Part shown: one piece after another, positions 24,121-32,178 of the stretch
Layout of the letters: the number at the start of each line of letters is the position of its first letter
Position numbering within the stretch: the stretch's first letter is position 1
Assembly: GCF_018614205.1 (NCBI RefSeq)
Contig: NZ_JAGGOS010000097.1
Span: 1 to 55,116 of the forward strand
Origin: Streptomyces sp. ISL-36
Lineage (GTDB): Bacteria; Actinomycetota; Actinomycetes; Streptomycetales; Streptomycetaceae
DNA length: 55,116 nt
Direction of reading: 5' to 3'
Notes under the pieces: model-generated
What the model was told of the DNA's origin: nothing
What the model saw: the letters and a program-made list of their open reading frames with translations, nothing else
Databases searched by the model: none
Translations under genes and position numbers: made by a program

Positions 24121-24150
24121 AAGACCTGGTGACCGGCGTCACCAGGTCTT
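24121..24150 (+). terminator. Intrinsic terminator with T-run after GroES-like gene
   Basis: AAGACCTGGTGAC pairs perfectly with GTCACCAGGTCTT around CGGC. TTTT spans the 3' foot. Confidence 0.9.
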
Positions 24151-24165
24151 TTGCGTGCCTTTTGC

Positions 24166-24171
24166 TAGCCT
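24166..24171 (+). promoter_or_regulatory. -10 hexamer TAGCCT for the riboswitch transcript
   Basis: TAGCCT lies 7 bases upstream of the first base of the predicted guanidine-III aptamer, so the RNA would begin at the aptamer. Confidence 0.45.
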
Positions 24172-24178
24172 GGACCCA

Positions 24179-24230
24179 CCCGACGAGACGCGCCGTACCG
24201 GGCCTACGCGGTAGTACGCAAAGACGACGC
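24179..24230 (+). promoter_or_regulatory. Guanidine-III (ykkC-III) type riboswitch
   Basis: The sequence resembles the crystallised Thermobifida guanidine-III aptamer. P1 pairs CCCG (24179-24182) with CGGG (24199-24202). The conserved ACGAG and GCGCCGTAC stretch lies between them. GCGCCGT (24190-24196) can pair with ACGACGC (24224-24230), with one mismatch, as the pseudoknot helix. CTAC/GTAG (24204-24214) forms the optional extra hairpin, and AAGACG is the conserved segment before the pseudoknot strand. It lies 38 bases upstream of a guanidinium exporter gene, the canonical target, and near its GGAGG site. Confidence 0.82.
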
Positions 24231-24267
24231 ACCCCTGTTGATCCGTCTCGCGGAGGTGTTCGTCGTC

Positions 24268-24588
24268 ATGGCCTGGGTTCTTCTCATCGTCGCCGGTCTG
24301 CTCGAGGTCGGCTGGTCGATCGGCATGAAGTACACCGACGGGTTCACCCGGCTCTGGCCCAGTGTCTTCACGGGCGCCGGGATCATCGCTTCCATGATGC
24401 TGCTCTCGCACGCGGCCAAGACGCTGCCGATCGGTACGGCGTACGGCGTGTGGGTGGGCATCGGCGCGGCCGGTGCGGCGGTGCTCGGCATGGTGGTGCT
24501 CGGCGAGCCGGCGACCGCCGCCCGGATCTTCTTCGTCTGCCTGCTCCTGGTCGCGGTGGTGGGACTGAAGGCGACCTCGGGCCACTAG
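24268..24588 (+). CDS. sugE: SMR-family guanidinium exporter (Gdx/SugE)
   Basis: This 106-residue four-TM protein has catalytic Glu13 in GLLEVGWSIGMKYTDGFT. The Trp16 and Lys21 context separates Gdx/SugE guanidinium exporters from EmrE-type drug exporters. It acts as a dual-topology dimer exchanging guanidinium for protons. The ATG at 24268 follows GGAGG. The upstream guanidine-III-like riboswitch supports the substrate assignment independently. Confidence 0.92.
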   Translation: MAWVLLIVAGLLEVGWSIGMKYTDGFTRLWPSVFTGAGIIASMMLLSHAAKTLPIGTAYGVWVGIGAAGAAVLGMVVLGEPATAARIFFVCLLLVAVVGLKATSGH

Positions 24589-24629
24589 GGATCGGTGAGG
24601 TTCCGTGAGGGGGAGCTGAGCCCCCTGGT

Positions 24630-24926
24630 CTACGGGGTCACCAGGTTGAAGACCGGGTAGACCTTCGGCTCCACCTCCGGAGCACCGGCCTCTCGCAGGA
24701 GCGGCAGGACGATTTCACTGAACTGCCGGAACGCCTCCTCCGACTCCCAGACGTCGGCGACGAACCAGCCATCGGGAGTGGGGGCGGAGGTGTGCGAGAT
24801 GAGGCCCGGTACGGGCCAGTCCGCAGAGTTCTTGACCAGGCCACGGCCGCCGTTCACCTTCTCGGAGACTTGCTCTTACTGAGCCTGGGTCATACCGGGT
24901 TGGTCGAAGATCGCGATGATCGCCAT
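24630..24926 (-). pseudogene. Antibiotic monooxygenase-like protein, nonsense mutation
   Basis: From the ATG at 24926 (with a GGAG site) the frame reads MAIIAIFDQPGMTQAQ, then a TAA at 24878-24876, then continues without a shift as EQVSEKVNGGRGLVKNSADW to a normal end. The whole would be a ~98-residue dimeric alpha/beta-barrel protein of the antibiotic biosynthesis monooxygenase-like group (LISHTSAPTPDGWFVADVWESEEAFRQF). A tyrosine codon is the likely ancestral state at the stop, a one-base change. Re-initiation at GTG 24857 is possible but poorly placed. A sequencing error would be the alternative. Confidence 0.75.
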
Positions 24927-25045
24927 GCAAGGGCTCCAATCGGTGCACGTTCTGCAGAGTCGTCCCAGTCGACCAGCGGGGTCAGCCCGCCGCACCTTGG
25001 GCTGCGCCGTACGCGCGTGGACGGCATCCCGACGCCGGGCCGCCC

Positions 25046-27304
25046 CTAGGGGGTGGCGGGCGGCGCGGGGGGCGGGGGCTGGGCGTGGGGCGTTGCCGTA
25101 TCCGGCAGGGGAACCGGAACGGGAACCGGATCGATGGCGGAAGACACAGGCGTGGAGGTGCGCGAGGCGGGGCTCCCCGCGCCTTGGCCGGCCGTCTCGA
25201 ACCCGTGCCGCCGCGCCTGCTCCTGCTCCTGCTCCTGCTCCTGCCCGGGCTCCTCGGGTACGTCGGGCAGCGGCGGGACCGGCGGGGCCGGCGGCTCCTC
25301 CATCCCTTCCGCCAACTGGAGCTCGAACTCCCGCGCCTCCGTGCCCGCCAGCGCGTCCCGCGTGAACTGGCCCCAGATCTCCGCCGGCGCCCCGCCCCCG
25401 TTGATCCGCGGCCGGCCGAGCGCCCCGTACAGCGGCTTCTGTTCGCCCGTCCCCGGGTCCTGGCCCATCATCGTGACCACGGTCGCCAGGTCCGGGGTGT
25501 ACCCCGCGAACCAGGCCGCCTTGTCGTCCTCCGCCGTACCCGTCTTGCCCGCCGCCGGCCGGCCCGCTGACAGGGCCGCCGTACCCGTACCGCTCTCCAC
25601 GACACTGCGCAGCACCGACGTCGTCGTGTCGGCGGCCTCGCGGCCGACCGCCTGTGTGCTCTCCGCGGCCGGCAGTTCCAGCTCCTCGCCGTCCTTGCTG
25701 ATGCTGTCGACGAGGGTGTGCCTGCCGTGCCTGCCGTGGTTGGCGAGGGTGGCGTACGCCTCCGCCATGTCGAGGACGCTCGCCGTGGCGGTACCCAGCG
25801 CGATGGAAGGGGAGGCGTTCAGGTCGGGGGTGTCGGCGGGCAGGCCGAGGGCGACGGCGGTCTCCTTGACCTTGGCGGGACCCACGTCCACCGCCATCTG
25901 CGCGTACACCGCGTTGACCGAGCTGTCGGTGGCGGCACGGACGGTGATGTCGCCGTACGACACGTCGTCCTCGTTGGCCGGGTCGTAGAGCCCGCCGCTC
26001 CAGCCCTGCACCGGGCGCTTGTTGGTGCCGTCGTAGTAGGTGTTCGGGGTGATCGGCTCGCCCTCCTGCGTGTGCGAGCCGCGCTCGACGGCCGCCGTGA
26101 GGACGAAGGGCTTGAAGGCGGAGCCGACCTGGTAGTCACGGCGGGTGGCGTTGTTGACGTACTGCTTGGTGTAGTCGACGCCGCCGTACAGGGCGACGAC
26201 CCGGCCGGTCGCCGGCTCGATCGCCGCGCCGCCGACCCGGACGAAGCGGTCGACCGGATTCCGTACCGGGTCGAGCTTCGACATCACCTGGTCGTCGACG
26301 GCGGCGACGAAGGCGTCCTGCTTGGCCTTCTCCAGTGTGGTGGTGATCCGGTGGCCGCCGCCGGCCAGGGTGTTCTCGTCGAGGACACCGTTGCTGGTCA
26401 GGTACTCCTCGACGGCCTGGACGATATAGCCGCGCTGTCCGGAGAGTCCGGTCGCCGGGCGGGCGGTCTGGGGGGTGGGGAACCGCATGGCGGCCCGGTC
26501 GGCGGGGGTCAGCCACTTCTCCTTGACCATGCCGTCCAGGACGTAGTTCCAGCGGGCGAGCGCCCGGGTCCGGTTCTCGGGATGGGTGGCCACGTCGTAC
26601 GCGCTGGGCGCGTTGAGCAGCGAGGCGAGGTACGCGCCCTGGGCGGTGTCGAGTTCGCCGGAGTCCTTGCCGTAGTAGGCGCGGGCGGCGGCCTGGATGC
26701 CGTAGGCGTTGCGGCCGAAGTAGCTGGTGTTCAGGTACCCCTCGAAGATCTCGTCCTTGCTCTTCTCGCGGTTGAGCCTGATCGCGATGAAGAACTCCTT
26801 CACCTTGCGGGTGACCGTCTGTTCCTGGACCAGGTAGTAGTTCTTGACGTACTGCTGGGTGATGGTGGAGCCGGACTGCTTGCCCTTGCCGGTGACGGTC
26901 TTCCAGGCCGCGCGGACCATGGCCTTGGGGTCGACGGCCCGATCGGAGTAGAAGTCCCGGTCCTCGGCGGCGAGGACGGCGTGCTGGACGGGGAGGGGGA
27001 CCCGTGCGAGCCGGACGTTCTCGCGGTTGACCTCGCCGTCGCGGGCGATCTGGGTGCCGTCCTTGTAGAGGTACACATTGGACTGCGCGATCGCGGTGGC
27101 GTTGGCGGGCGGGATGTCCACCAGCAGGTATCCGGCGACGAAACCGCCGGTCAGCAAGAGGGTGACCAGCAGGAACGTGCCGAGCAGCCACCGCAGGACA
27201 CGGCGCCTGGGCCGCTTCTCGGCCTTGGAGGGGGCGGGCGGCTTGGCGGGGAGGGTGGGATCCCTCGGCTCCCAGCCGGACCGCGTCGGCTGAGCGTCGC
27301 TCAT
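25046..27304 (-). CDS. Class A penicillin-binding protein (GT51 + transpeptidase)
   Basis: This 752-residue bifunctional peptidoglycan synthase has a basic cytoplasmic tail and one transmembrane helix (about residues 39-65). The GT51 glycosyltransferase domain follows (catalytic Glu in AAEDRDFYSD, then GSTITQQYVKN and FEGYLNTSYFGRNAYGIQAAARAYYGK). The transpeptidase domain has the SxxK motif at Ser395-Lys398 (GSAFKPF), SVN and KTG at 587-589. The C-terminus is low complexity (Glu-Gln repeat, Pro-Val repeat). The ATG at 27304 has GGGAG. It is divergent from the ABC transporter genes. Confidence 0.96.
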   Translation of the reverse strand: MSDAQPTRSGWEPRDPTLPAKPPAPSKAEKRPRRRVLRWLLGTFLLVTLLLTGGFVAGYLLVDIPPANATAIAQSNVYLYKDGTQIARDGEVNRENVRLARVPLPVQHAVLAAEDRDFYSDRAVDPKAMVRAAWKTVTGKGKQSGSTITQQYVKNYYLVQEQTVTRKVKEFFIAIRLNREKSKDEIFEGYLNTSYFGRNAYGIQAAARAYYGKDSGELDTAQGAYLASLLNAPSAYDVATHPENRTRALARWNYVLDGMVKEKWLTPADRAAMRFPTPQTARPATGLSGQRGYIVQAVEEYLTSNGVLDENTLAGGGHRITTTLEKAKQDAFVAAVDDQVMSKLDPVRNPVDRFVRVGGAAIEPATGRVVALYGGVDYTKQYVNNATRRDYQVGSAFKPFVLTAAVERGSHTQEGEPITPNTYYDGTNKRPVQGWSGGLYDPANEDDVSYGDITVRAATDSSVNAVYAQMAVDVGPAKVKETAVALGLPADTPDLNASPSIALGTATASVLDMAEAYATLANHGRHGRHTLVDSISKDGEELELPAAESTQAVGREAADTTTSVLRSVVESGTGTAALSAGRPAAGKTGTAEDDKAAWFAGYTPDLATVVTMMGQDPGTGEQKPLYGALGRPRINGGGAPAEIWGQFTRDALAGTEAREFELQLAEGMEEPPAPPVPPLPDVPEEPGQEQEQEQEQARRHGFETAGQGAGSPASRTSTPVSSAIDPVPVPVPLPDTATPHAQPPPPAPPATP

Positions 27305-27458
27305 GGGCTGAGCTCCCGTACCGGATGAAGGGGGCATGGAACCCCATACTGCACGCACCGGGACAAAAGCCAGGATTGCGACTCGAAATCCGCTCGCGAT
27401 GGCGGTACGGACCCCGCTAGGGTCGTGGGCTTTGGTGTCGACCGGAGGGGAGGGCTGC

Positions 27459-28262
27459 GTGCTGCGGCTCTACATGACGGTGGCCGCGGGTGGCTTCCGG
27501 CGCCATGCCACGTATCGCATGGCCACAGCCGCGGGGGTGTTCACCAACACCGTCTTCGGTTTCATCCTGTCGTACACCTATATGGCCCTATGGGACGAGC
27601 GGCCACGGCTGGGTGGGTACGACAGGGCGGACGCGCTCGCCTATGTGTGGATCGGTCAGGCGCTGATCGCCGTCTGCGGGCTGATGGGCGGTGGCTTCCA
27701 GGAAGAGGTGATGGAGCGGATCCGGACGGGTGACATCGCCGTCGACCTCTACCGCCCCGCCGACCTCCAGACCTGGTGGTTCTCGGACAATCTGGGCCGT
27801 TCGGCGTTCCAGCTGCTGGGCCGCGGGGTCGTGCCCATGGCGGTCGGGGCGCTCGCCTTCGACTTCGCCCTGCCCTCGCGGCCGTCGACCTGGCCCGCGT
27901 TCCTGCTGGCGGTGGCGCTCGGCTCGATCGTCAGCTTCTCGATCTGGTACCTGGTCGCCATGAGCGCGTTCTGGCTGATGGACGGCCAGGGCGTGGCGCA
28001 GGTGGCCTGGCTGGGCGGCCTGTTCTTCTCCGGGATGCTGCTGCCGCTCAACGTCTTCCCGGGGGCGCTGGGCGAGGTGGCGCGGGTGCTGCCGTGGGCG
28101 TCGATGCTGCAGATCCCGGCGGACGTCTATCTGGAGAAGTACGAGGGGTGGGGGCTGCTCGGCGCGTACGCGTTCCAGGGCTGCTGGGCGACGGTGCTGC
28201 TGGCGGCGGGCCGGTTGGCGCAGACGCTGGCGACACGGAAGGTGGTGGTGCAGGGTGGCTGA
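27459..28262 (+). CDS. ABC-2 family transporter permease
   Basis: This 267-residue protein has six predicted membrane segments. It resembles the permeases of three-gene ABC exporters whose two unlike permeases are encoded before the ATPase. The GTG start at 27459 has GGAGGGGAGG upstream; an ATG at 27474 is an alternative. The stop overlaps the next gene's start by 8 bases. The substrate is unknown; in actinobacteria such modules are often linked to envelope or drug export. Confidence 0.88.
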   Translation: MLRLYMTVAAGGFRRHATYRMATAAGVFTNTVFGFILSYTYMALWDERPRLGGYDRADALAYVWIGQALIAVCGLMGGGFQEEVMERIRTGDIAVDLYRPADLQTWWFSDNLGRSAFQLLGRGVVPMAVGALAFDFALPSRPSTWPAFLLAVALGSIVSFSIWYLVAMSAFWLMDGQGVAQVAWLGGLFFSGMLLPLNVFPGALGEVARVLPWASMLQIPADVYLEKYEGWGLLGAYAFQGCWATVLLAAGRLAQTLATRKVVVQGG

Positions 28263-29235
28263 ACACCCGGTGGAGGGACCGGTGTCCGAACGCCCCGTGG
28301 GGGAAGGGCCGGTGGCCGCCGATCGGCCGGTCCTCGGTGAGTCCTGGGCCGCCGATCGGCCGGTCCTCGGTGAGTCCTGGGCCGCCGATCGGCCGGTCCT
28401 CGGTGAGTCCTGGGCCGGCGAACGGTCGGTCCTCGGCGAGTCCTGGTGTACGTACCGGATGGTCGCGGGGATGTGGATCCGGTCGACGATGGCGTACCGC
28501 TCCTCCTTCGCGCTCGCCCTCTTCAGCAGCTTCACCGTCACCTTCTTCGACTTCGTCGTCATCCTGCTGATGTTCGGTCAGGTGCGGGGCCTCGGCGGCT
28601 TCTCCTTCCCCGAGGTCGCGTTCCTCTACGGCACCACCAGCACGTCCTTCGGGCTGGCGGACCTGACGATGGGCTCGCTGCAGCGGATGGGCAGGCGGGT
28701 GCGGCTCGGCTCGCTCGACACCTTCCTGCTGCGCCCGGTGCCGGTGCTCGCGCAGGTGGCCGCGGACCAGTTCGCGCTGCGGAGGTTCGGACGGGTGCTG
28801 CAGGGCCTGTTGGTCCTGATCTGGGGGCTGCTGCTGCTCGACGTGGAGTGGACGGCGGCGAAGGCGCTGCTGTTGCCGGTGATGCTGGTGTGCGGCGCGC
28901 TGATCTTCTCGGCGGTGATGGTGATCGGCGCGTCGGCGCTGTTCTGGGCCCAGGACGCGGCCGAGGTCACGAGCTCCTTCACCTACGGCGGGAACACGCT
29001 GCTGCAGTATCCGCCGTCGATCTTCGCGCAGGACCTGGTGCGGGGTGTCGTCTATGTGGTGCCGCTGGCGTTCGTGAACTGGGTGCCGGCGCTGTACATC
29101 CTCGGAAGATCCGCCCCCGCCGGGGTGCCGGACTGGACGGCGTTCGCGTCGCCGCTGATCGCGGCGGTCTGCTGTGCGCTGGCCGGTCTGGCGTGGCGGG
29201 CGGGGCTTCGTTCGTACCGATCGACAGGGAGCTGA
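28255..29235 (+). CDS. ABC-2 family transporter permease with repeat N-terminus
   Basis: This 326-residue protein is the second permease of the module, overlapping the first by 8 bases (GTG at 28255). From about residue 67 it resembles its partner (TYRMVAGMWIRSTMAYRSSFALALF and six TM helices). The preceding ~65 residues are an unusual extension containing four copies of an 11-residue repeat, AADRPVLGESW, encoded by 33-base tandem repeats. A start near ATG 28459 would remove the repeats and match the partner's length, so the start is uncertain. The ATPase gene follows after 2 bases. Confidence 0.85.
   Translation: MAEHPVEGPVSERPVGEGPVAADRPVLGESWAADRPVLGESWAADRPVLGESWAGERSVLGESWCTYRMVAGMWIRSTMAYRSSFALALFSSFTVTFFDFVVILLMFGQVRGLGGFSFPEVAFLYGTTSTSFGLADLTMGSLQRMGRRVRLGSLDTFLLRPVPVLAQVAADQFALRRFGRVLQGLLVLIWGLLLLDVEWTAAKALLLPVMLVCGALIFSAVMVIGASALFWAQDAAEVTSSFTYGGNTLLQYPPSIFAQDLVRGVVYVVPLAFVNWVPALYILGRSAPAGVPDWTAFASPLIAAVCCALAGLAWRAGLRSYRSTGS
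28315..28446 (+). repeat. Four 33-bp tandem repeats in permease 5' region
   Basis: Units at 28315, 28348 and 28381 are identical over 33 bases and a fourth at 28414 is diverged. The period preserves the reading frame and encodes AADRPVLGESW. This is a minisatellite likely to vary in copy number between strains. Confidence 0.95.
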
Positions 29236-29237
29236 GC

Positions 29238-30215
29238 GTGACCTTCATCGAGCTGGAGGACGTGGAGAAGGTCTTCTCCGTACGCCGGAAGGCAGGACTC
29301 CTACGCCGGGAGAAGAAGGAGGTCCGGGCGGTCGACGGGATCAGCTTCGCTGTGGAGCGGGGCGAGATGGTCGGCTACATCGGCCCGAACGGCGCCGGCA
29401 AGTCGACCACGATCAAGATGCTGACGGGCATCCTCACCCCGAGCGGTGGCCGGCTGCGGGTGGCCGGTATCGATCCGTCGCGGGAGCGGACCCGGCTCGC
29501 GCAGCGGATCGGCGTGGTGTTCGGGCAGCGCACCACGCTGTGGTGGGACCTGCCGCTGAAGGACTCGTACCGCCTGGTCCACCGGATGTACCGCATCCCG
29601 GACGACCGCTTCACCGCGAACCTCGCCCGCTGCGTGGAGCTGCTCGACCTCGGGGACCTGCTCGACGTCCCGGTACGCCAGCTCTCCCTCGGCCAGCGGA
29701 TGCGCGGCGACATCGCGGCGGCGCTGCTGCACGACCCGGACGTGCTGTACCTGGACGAGCCGACCATCGGCCTCGACGTGGTGTCGAAGGCGCGGGTACG
29801 GGAGTTCCTGCGGGAGCTCAACGCCTCGCGGGGCACGACGGTGCTGCTCACCACCCACGACCTCACCGACATCGAGCAGCTCTGCAAGCGGGTGATGGTG
29901 ATCGACCACGGGCGGCTGATGTACGACGGGGCGCTCGCGGGGCTCCACGAGGCCGGGGAGAGCGAGCGGTTGCTCGTGGTGGACCTGGAACGGGAGCTGC
30001 CGCCGATCCAGGTGGCGGGGGCCCGTCACGTACGGTCGGAAGGCCCGCGGCAGATACTCGCCTTCCCGTCCTCCGCCTCGGCGGCACCGGTCGTGGCGGC
30101 GGTGGCGGAGGCGTATCCGCTGATGGACCTGTCGGTGCGGGAGCCGGACATCGAAGCCGTGATCGCGAAGATGTACGGGGAACGGGAACTCGGCGCGCGG
30201 GCGGGGAGTCCCTGA
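29238..30215 (+). CDS. ABC transporter ATP-binding protein
   Basis: This 325-residue ATPase partners the two upstream permeases. Walker A is GPNGAGKST near residue 55, the signature LSLGQRMRGD, Walker B VLYLDEPTIGLD and the H-loop TTHDLTD are all intact. The FGQRTTLWWDLPLKDSYRL segment is characteristic of ATPases paired with this ABC-2 permease type. The GTG at 29238 has GGGAG and follows the permease stop by 2 bases. It is 17 bases upstream of the DUF445 gene, probably the same operon. Confidence 0.95.
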   Translation: MTFIELEDVEKVFSVRRKAGLLRREKKEVRAVDGISFAVERGEMVGYIGPNGAGKSTTIKMLTGILTPSGGRLRVAGIDPSRERTRLAQRIGVVFGQRTTLWWDLPLKDSYRLVHRMYRIPDDRFTANLARCVELLDLGDLLDVPVRQLSLGQRMRGDIAAALLHDPDVLYLDEPTIGLDVVSKARVREFLRELNASRGTTVLLTTHDLTDIEQLCKRVMVIDHGRLMYDGALAGLHEAGESERLLVVDLERELPPIQVAGARHVRSEGPRQILAFPSSASAAPVVAAVAEAYPLMDLSVREPDIEAVIAKMYGERELGARAGSP

Positions 30216-30232
30216 GGTAGGGAGGTCAGGTG

Positions 30233-31537
30233 ATGAGCGACACGAGGAGCAGGGAGACGAGGGTCCCGCTGGTGGGGTTCTCGTACACGGCGGCGGACGA
30301 GGAGAGGCAGCGCGGAGTCCGCCGCATGAAGACCTTCGCCACGTCCCTGCTGGTCGTCGTCGCCGTCGTCTACGCCCTGGCGACGTGGGCGGAGAACGAG
30401 GGCCTCGGTCCCTGGGCCGCCTATGTGGCGGCGGCGGCGGAGGCCGGCATGGTGGGCGCGCTGGCGGACTGGTTCGCGGTGACGGCGCTGTTCCGGCGCC
30501 CGCTGGGGCTGCCGATCCCGCACACCGCGATCATCCCGACGAAGAAGGACCAGCTGGGCGCCACGCTCGGGTCCTTCGTCGGCGAGAACTTCCTGTCCGC
30601 CGATGTCGTACGGGGAAGGCTGCACGCCCTGGGGATCGCCGGCCGCCTGGGCGGCTGGCTCGCCGAACCGGCGCACGCGGACCGCGTCACGAGTGAGCTC
30701 GCCACAGCACTGCGCGGCGCTCTGACGGTGCTTCGGGACTCCGACGTCCAGGCGGTCGTCGGCGAGGCGATCACCCGGCGGGCGGAGGCGGCGGAGATCG
30801 CGCCGGGCATCGGCAAGACGCTGGAGAAGATCGTCGCCGACGGGGCGCACCACCGGGCGGTGGACCTGGTCTGCGCCCGGGCTCACGACTGGCTGGTCTT
30901 CCACGCCGACTCCGTGATGGACGCGGTGCAGGGCGGGGCGCCGGGCTGGACACCGCGTTTCGTGGACCGTCGGGTGGGCGAGCGGGTCTACAAGGAGCTC
31001 CTCCGCTTCGTGACGGAGATGCGGGACATGCCGGCGCACCCGGCGCGCGGCGCGATCGACCGCTTCCTGACCGACTTCGCCACCGACCTCCAGGGGGACA
31101 CGGACACCCGGGCCCGGGTGGAGCGCCTGAAGGGGGAGCTGCTGGCCCGCCCGGAGGTCCAGGACATCATCGCGTCGGCCTGGTCGTCGGTGCGTGGCCT
31201 GATCATCGCGGCGGCGGAGGACGACCACAGCCAGCTGCGCCTGCGGGCGAGGGCCTCCCTGATCTCGCTCGGCGGACGCCTGGTGACGGACGGCCGGCTG
31301 CAGTCGAAGGTGGAGGGCTGGGTGGAGGACGCGGCGTCGTACGTGGTGACGACGTACCGGGACGAGATCACGTCGCTGATCAGCGACACGGTGGCGGGCT
31401 GGGACGCGGACCAGACCTCGCGGAAGATCGAGGCGAACATCGGCCGGGACCTGCAGTTCATCAGGATCAACGGCACGGTGGTGGGCGCACTGGCGGGCCT
31501 GCTGATCTACACGGTGAGCCACGCGCTGGGCGGCTGA
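30233..31537 (+). CDS. DUF445 membrane protein
   Basis: This 434-residue protein has a membrane segment near each end. The DUF445 landmarks are clear: EAGMVGALADWFAVTALFRRPLGLPIPHTAIIP and KKDQLGATLGSFVGENFL near the N-terminus, a long helical middle, and INGTVVGALAGLLIYTVSHAL at the end. The ATG at 30233 has GGAGG 7 bases upstream; a GTG lies directly before it. The family function is unknown. Its close spacing to the ABC genes suggests co-expression. Confidence 0.9.
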   Translation: MSDTRSRETRVPLVGFSYTAADEERQRGVRRMKTFATSLLVVVAVVYALATWAENEGLGPWAAYVAAAAEAGMVGALADWFAVTALFRRPLGLPIPHTAIIPTKKDQLGATLGSFVGENFLSADVVRGRLHALGIAGRLGGWLAEPAHADRVTSELATALRGALTVLRDSDVQAVVGEAITRRAEAAEIAPGIGKTLEKIVADGAHHRAVDLVCARAHDWLVFHADSVMDAVQGGAPGWTPRFVDRRVGERVYKELLRFVTEMRDMPAHPARGAIDRFLTDFATDLQGDTDTRARVERLKGELLARPEVQDIIASAWSSVRGLIIAAAEDDHSQLRLRARASLISLGGRLVTDGRLQSKVEGWVEDAASYVVTTYRDEITSLISDTVAGWDADQTSRKIEANIGRDLQFIRINGTVVGALAGLLIYTVSHALGG

Positions 31538-31546
31538 ACCCCGGGG

Positions 31547-31586
31547 CGGCGCCGGGCGGCCGAGTTCCGGCTCAGCCACCCGGCGC
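31547..31586 (+). terminator. Hairpin after DUF445 gene
   Basis: GGCGCCGGG (31547-31555) pairs with CCCGGCGCC (31578-31586), with inner GGC/GCC pairs extending the stem past one mismatch. Confidence 0.6.
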
Positions 31587-31712
31587 CTGGGGACCACGCA
31601 CGGAGGGAGGGGGCCCGTGCCGTGCGCGGCGGGGGAGGTGCCCCCAAGTACGCACGGCGGGACCGGAGCGTTCAACGCGCGCTCGGGACGAACGACCGGA
31701 GACCGGCAGACT

Positions 31713-31850
31713 TTTGTGCCGGGTGACGGCCCGGAGGCCGGAGGGTCGTCCGCCCTTCGCCGCGGGCGTCAGCCCTTGTTCCGGGTGACGGCTGGAGGGT
31801 CGTCCGCCCTGGGGCGCGCGCGAGGGTCAGCCCTTGTTCCGGGTGACGGC
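31713..31850. repeat. Imperfect 58-62 bp tandem repeats at a gene 3' end
   Basis: The segment TCAGCCCTTGTTCCGGGTGA occurs at 31769 and again at 31827, and a decayed version ends at 31730. GGAGGGTCGTCCGCCCT lies in the first two intervals. The right-hand copy is the real 3' end of the minus-strand gene, including its stop codon. The others are duplicated codon remnants (AVTRNKG-stop). The 31587-31712 stretch otherwise holds nothing that I can name. Confidence 0.75.
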
Positions 31851-32129
31851 CCAGGAGGCCCCGGCCATGGCCCCGGCGACGGTGAACACCGCGGGCCAGG
31901 CCCCGACCTTCTTCGCCAGCGGATGCGACCCGGCGAACGCGGCGACGTAGGCGGCCGTGAGCCCGGCGGCCGCCTTCCCGCCGGCCACCTGCTGCCACTC
32001 CCGCGCGGCGACGGCCCCGGCACCGGCGAGCACCGCGCCCCCAAGGGGCCGCTTCTTGCTCCACCGGGCAACGGCGTAACCACCGACGAGCCCGGCGGCG
32101 GCGATGGCGGGGGCGGGGATGCGGGGCAT
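31827..32129 (-). CDS. Small membrane protein, unknown
   Basis: This 100-residue protein starts at an ATG with a GAGAGAGG site. Gly/Ala-rich hydrophobic segments (IAAAGLVGGYAVARW, GGAVLAGAGAVAA, VFTVAGAMAGASWAVTR) suggest two or three membrane helices. I recognise no domain. Its 3' end is tandemly duplicated downstream. Confidence 0.7.
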   Translation of the reverse strand: MPRIPAPAIAAAGLVGGYAVARWSKKRPLGGAVLAGAGAVAAREWQQVAGGKAAAGLTAAYVAAFAGSHPLAKKVGAWPAVFTVAGAMAGASWAVTRNKG

Positions 32130-32178
32130 GAGGGCAGCCTCTCTCTCGGGTGAGTCGTCTACGGTCACGAGCCTAACT

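Noticed and set aside
28315..28446. CRISPR array
   Set aside because: The 33-base units are contiguous with no spacers and encode an in-frame peptide repeat.
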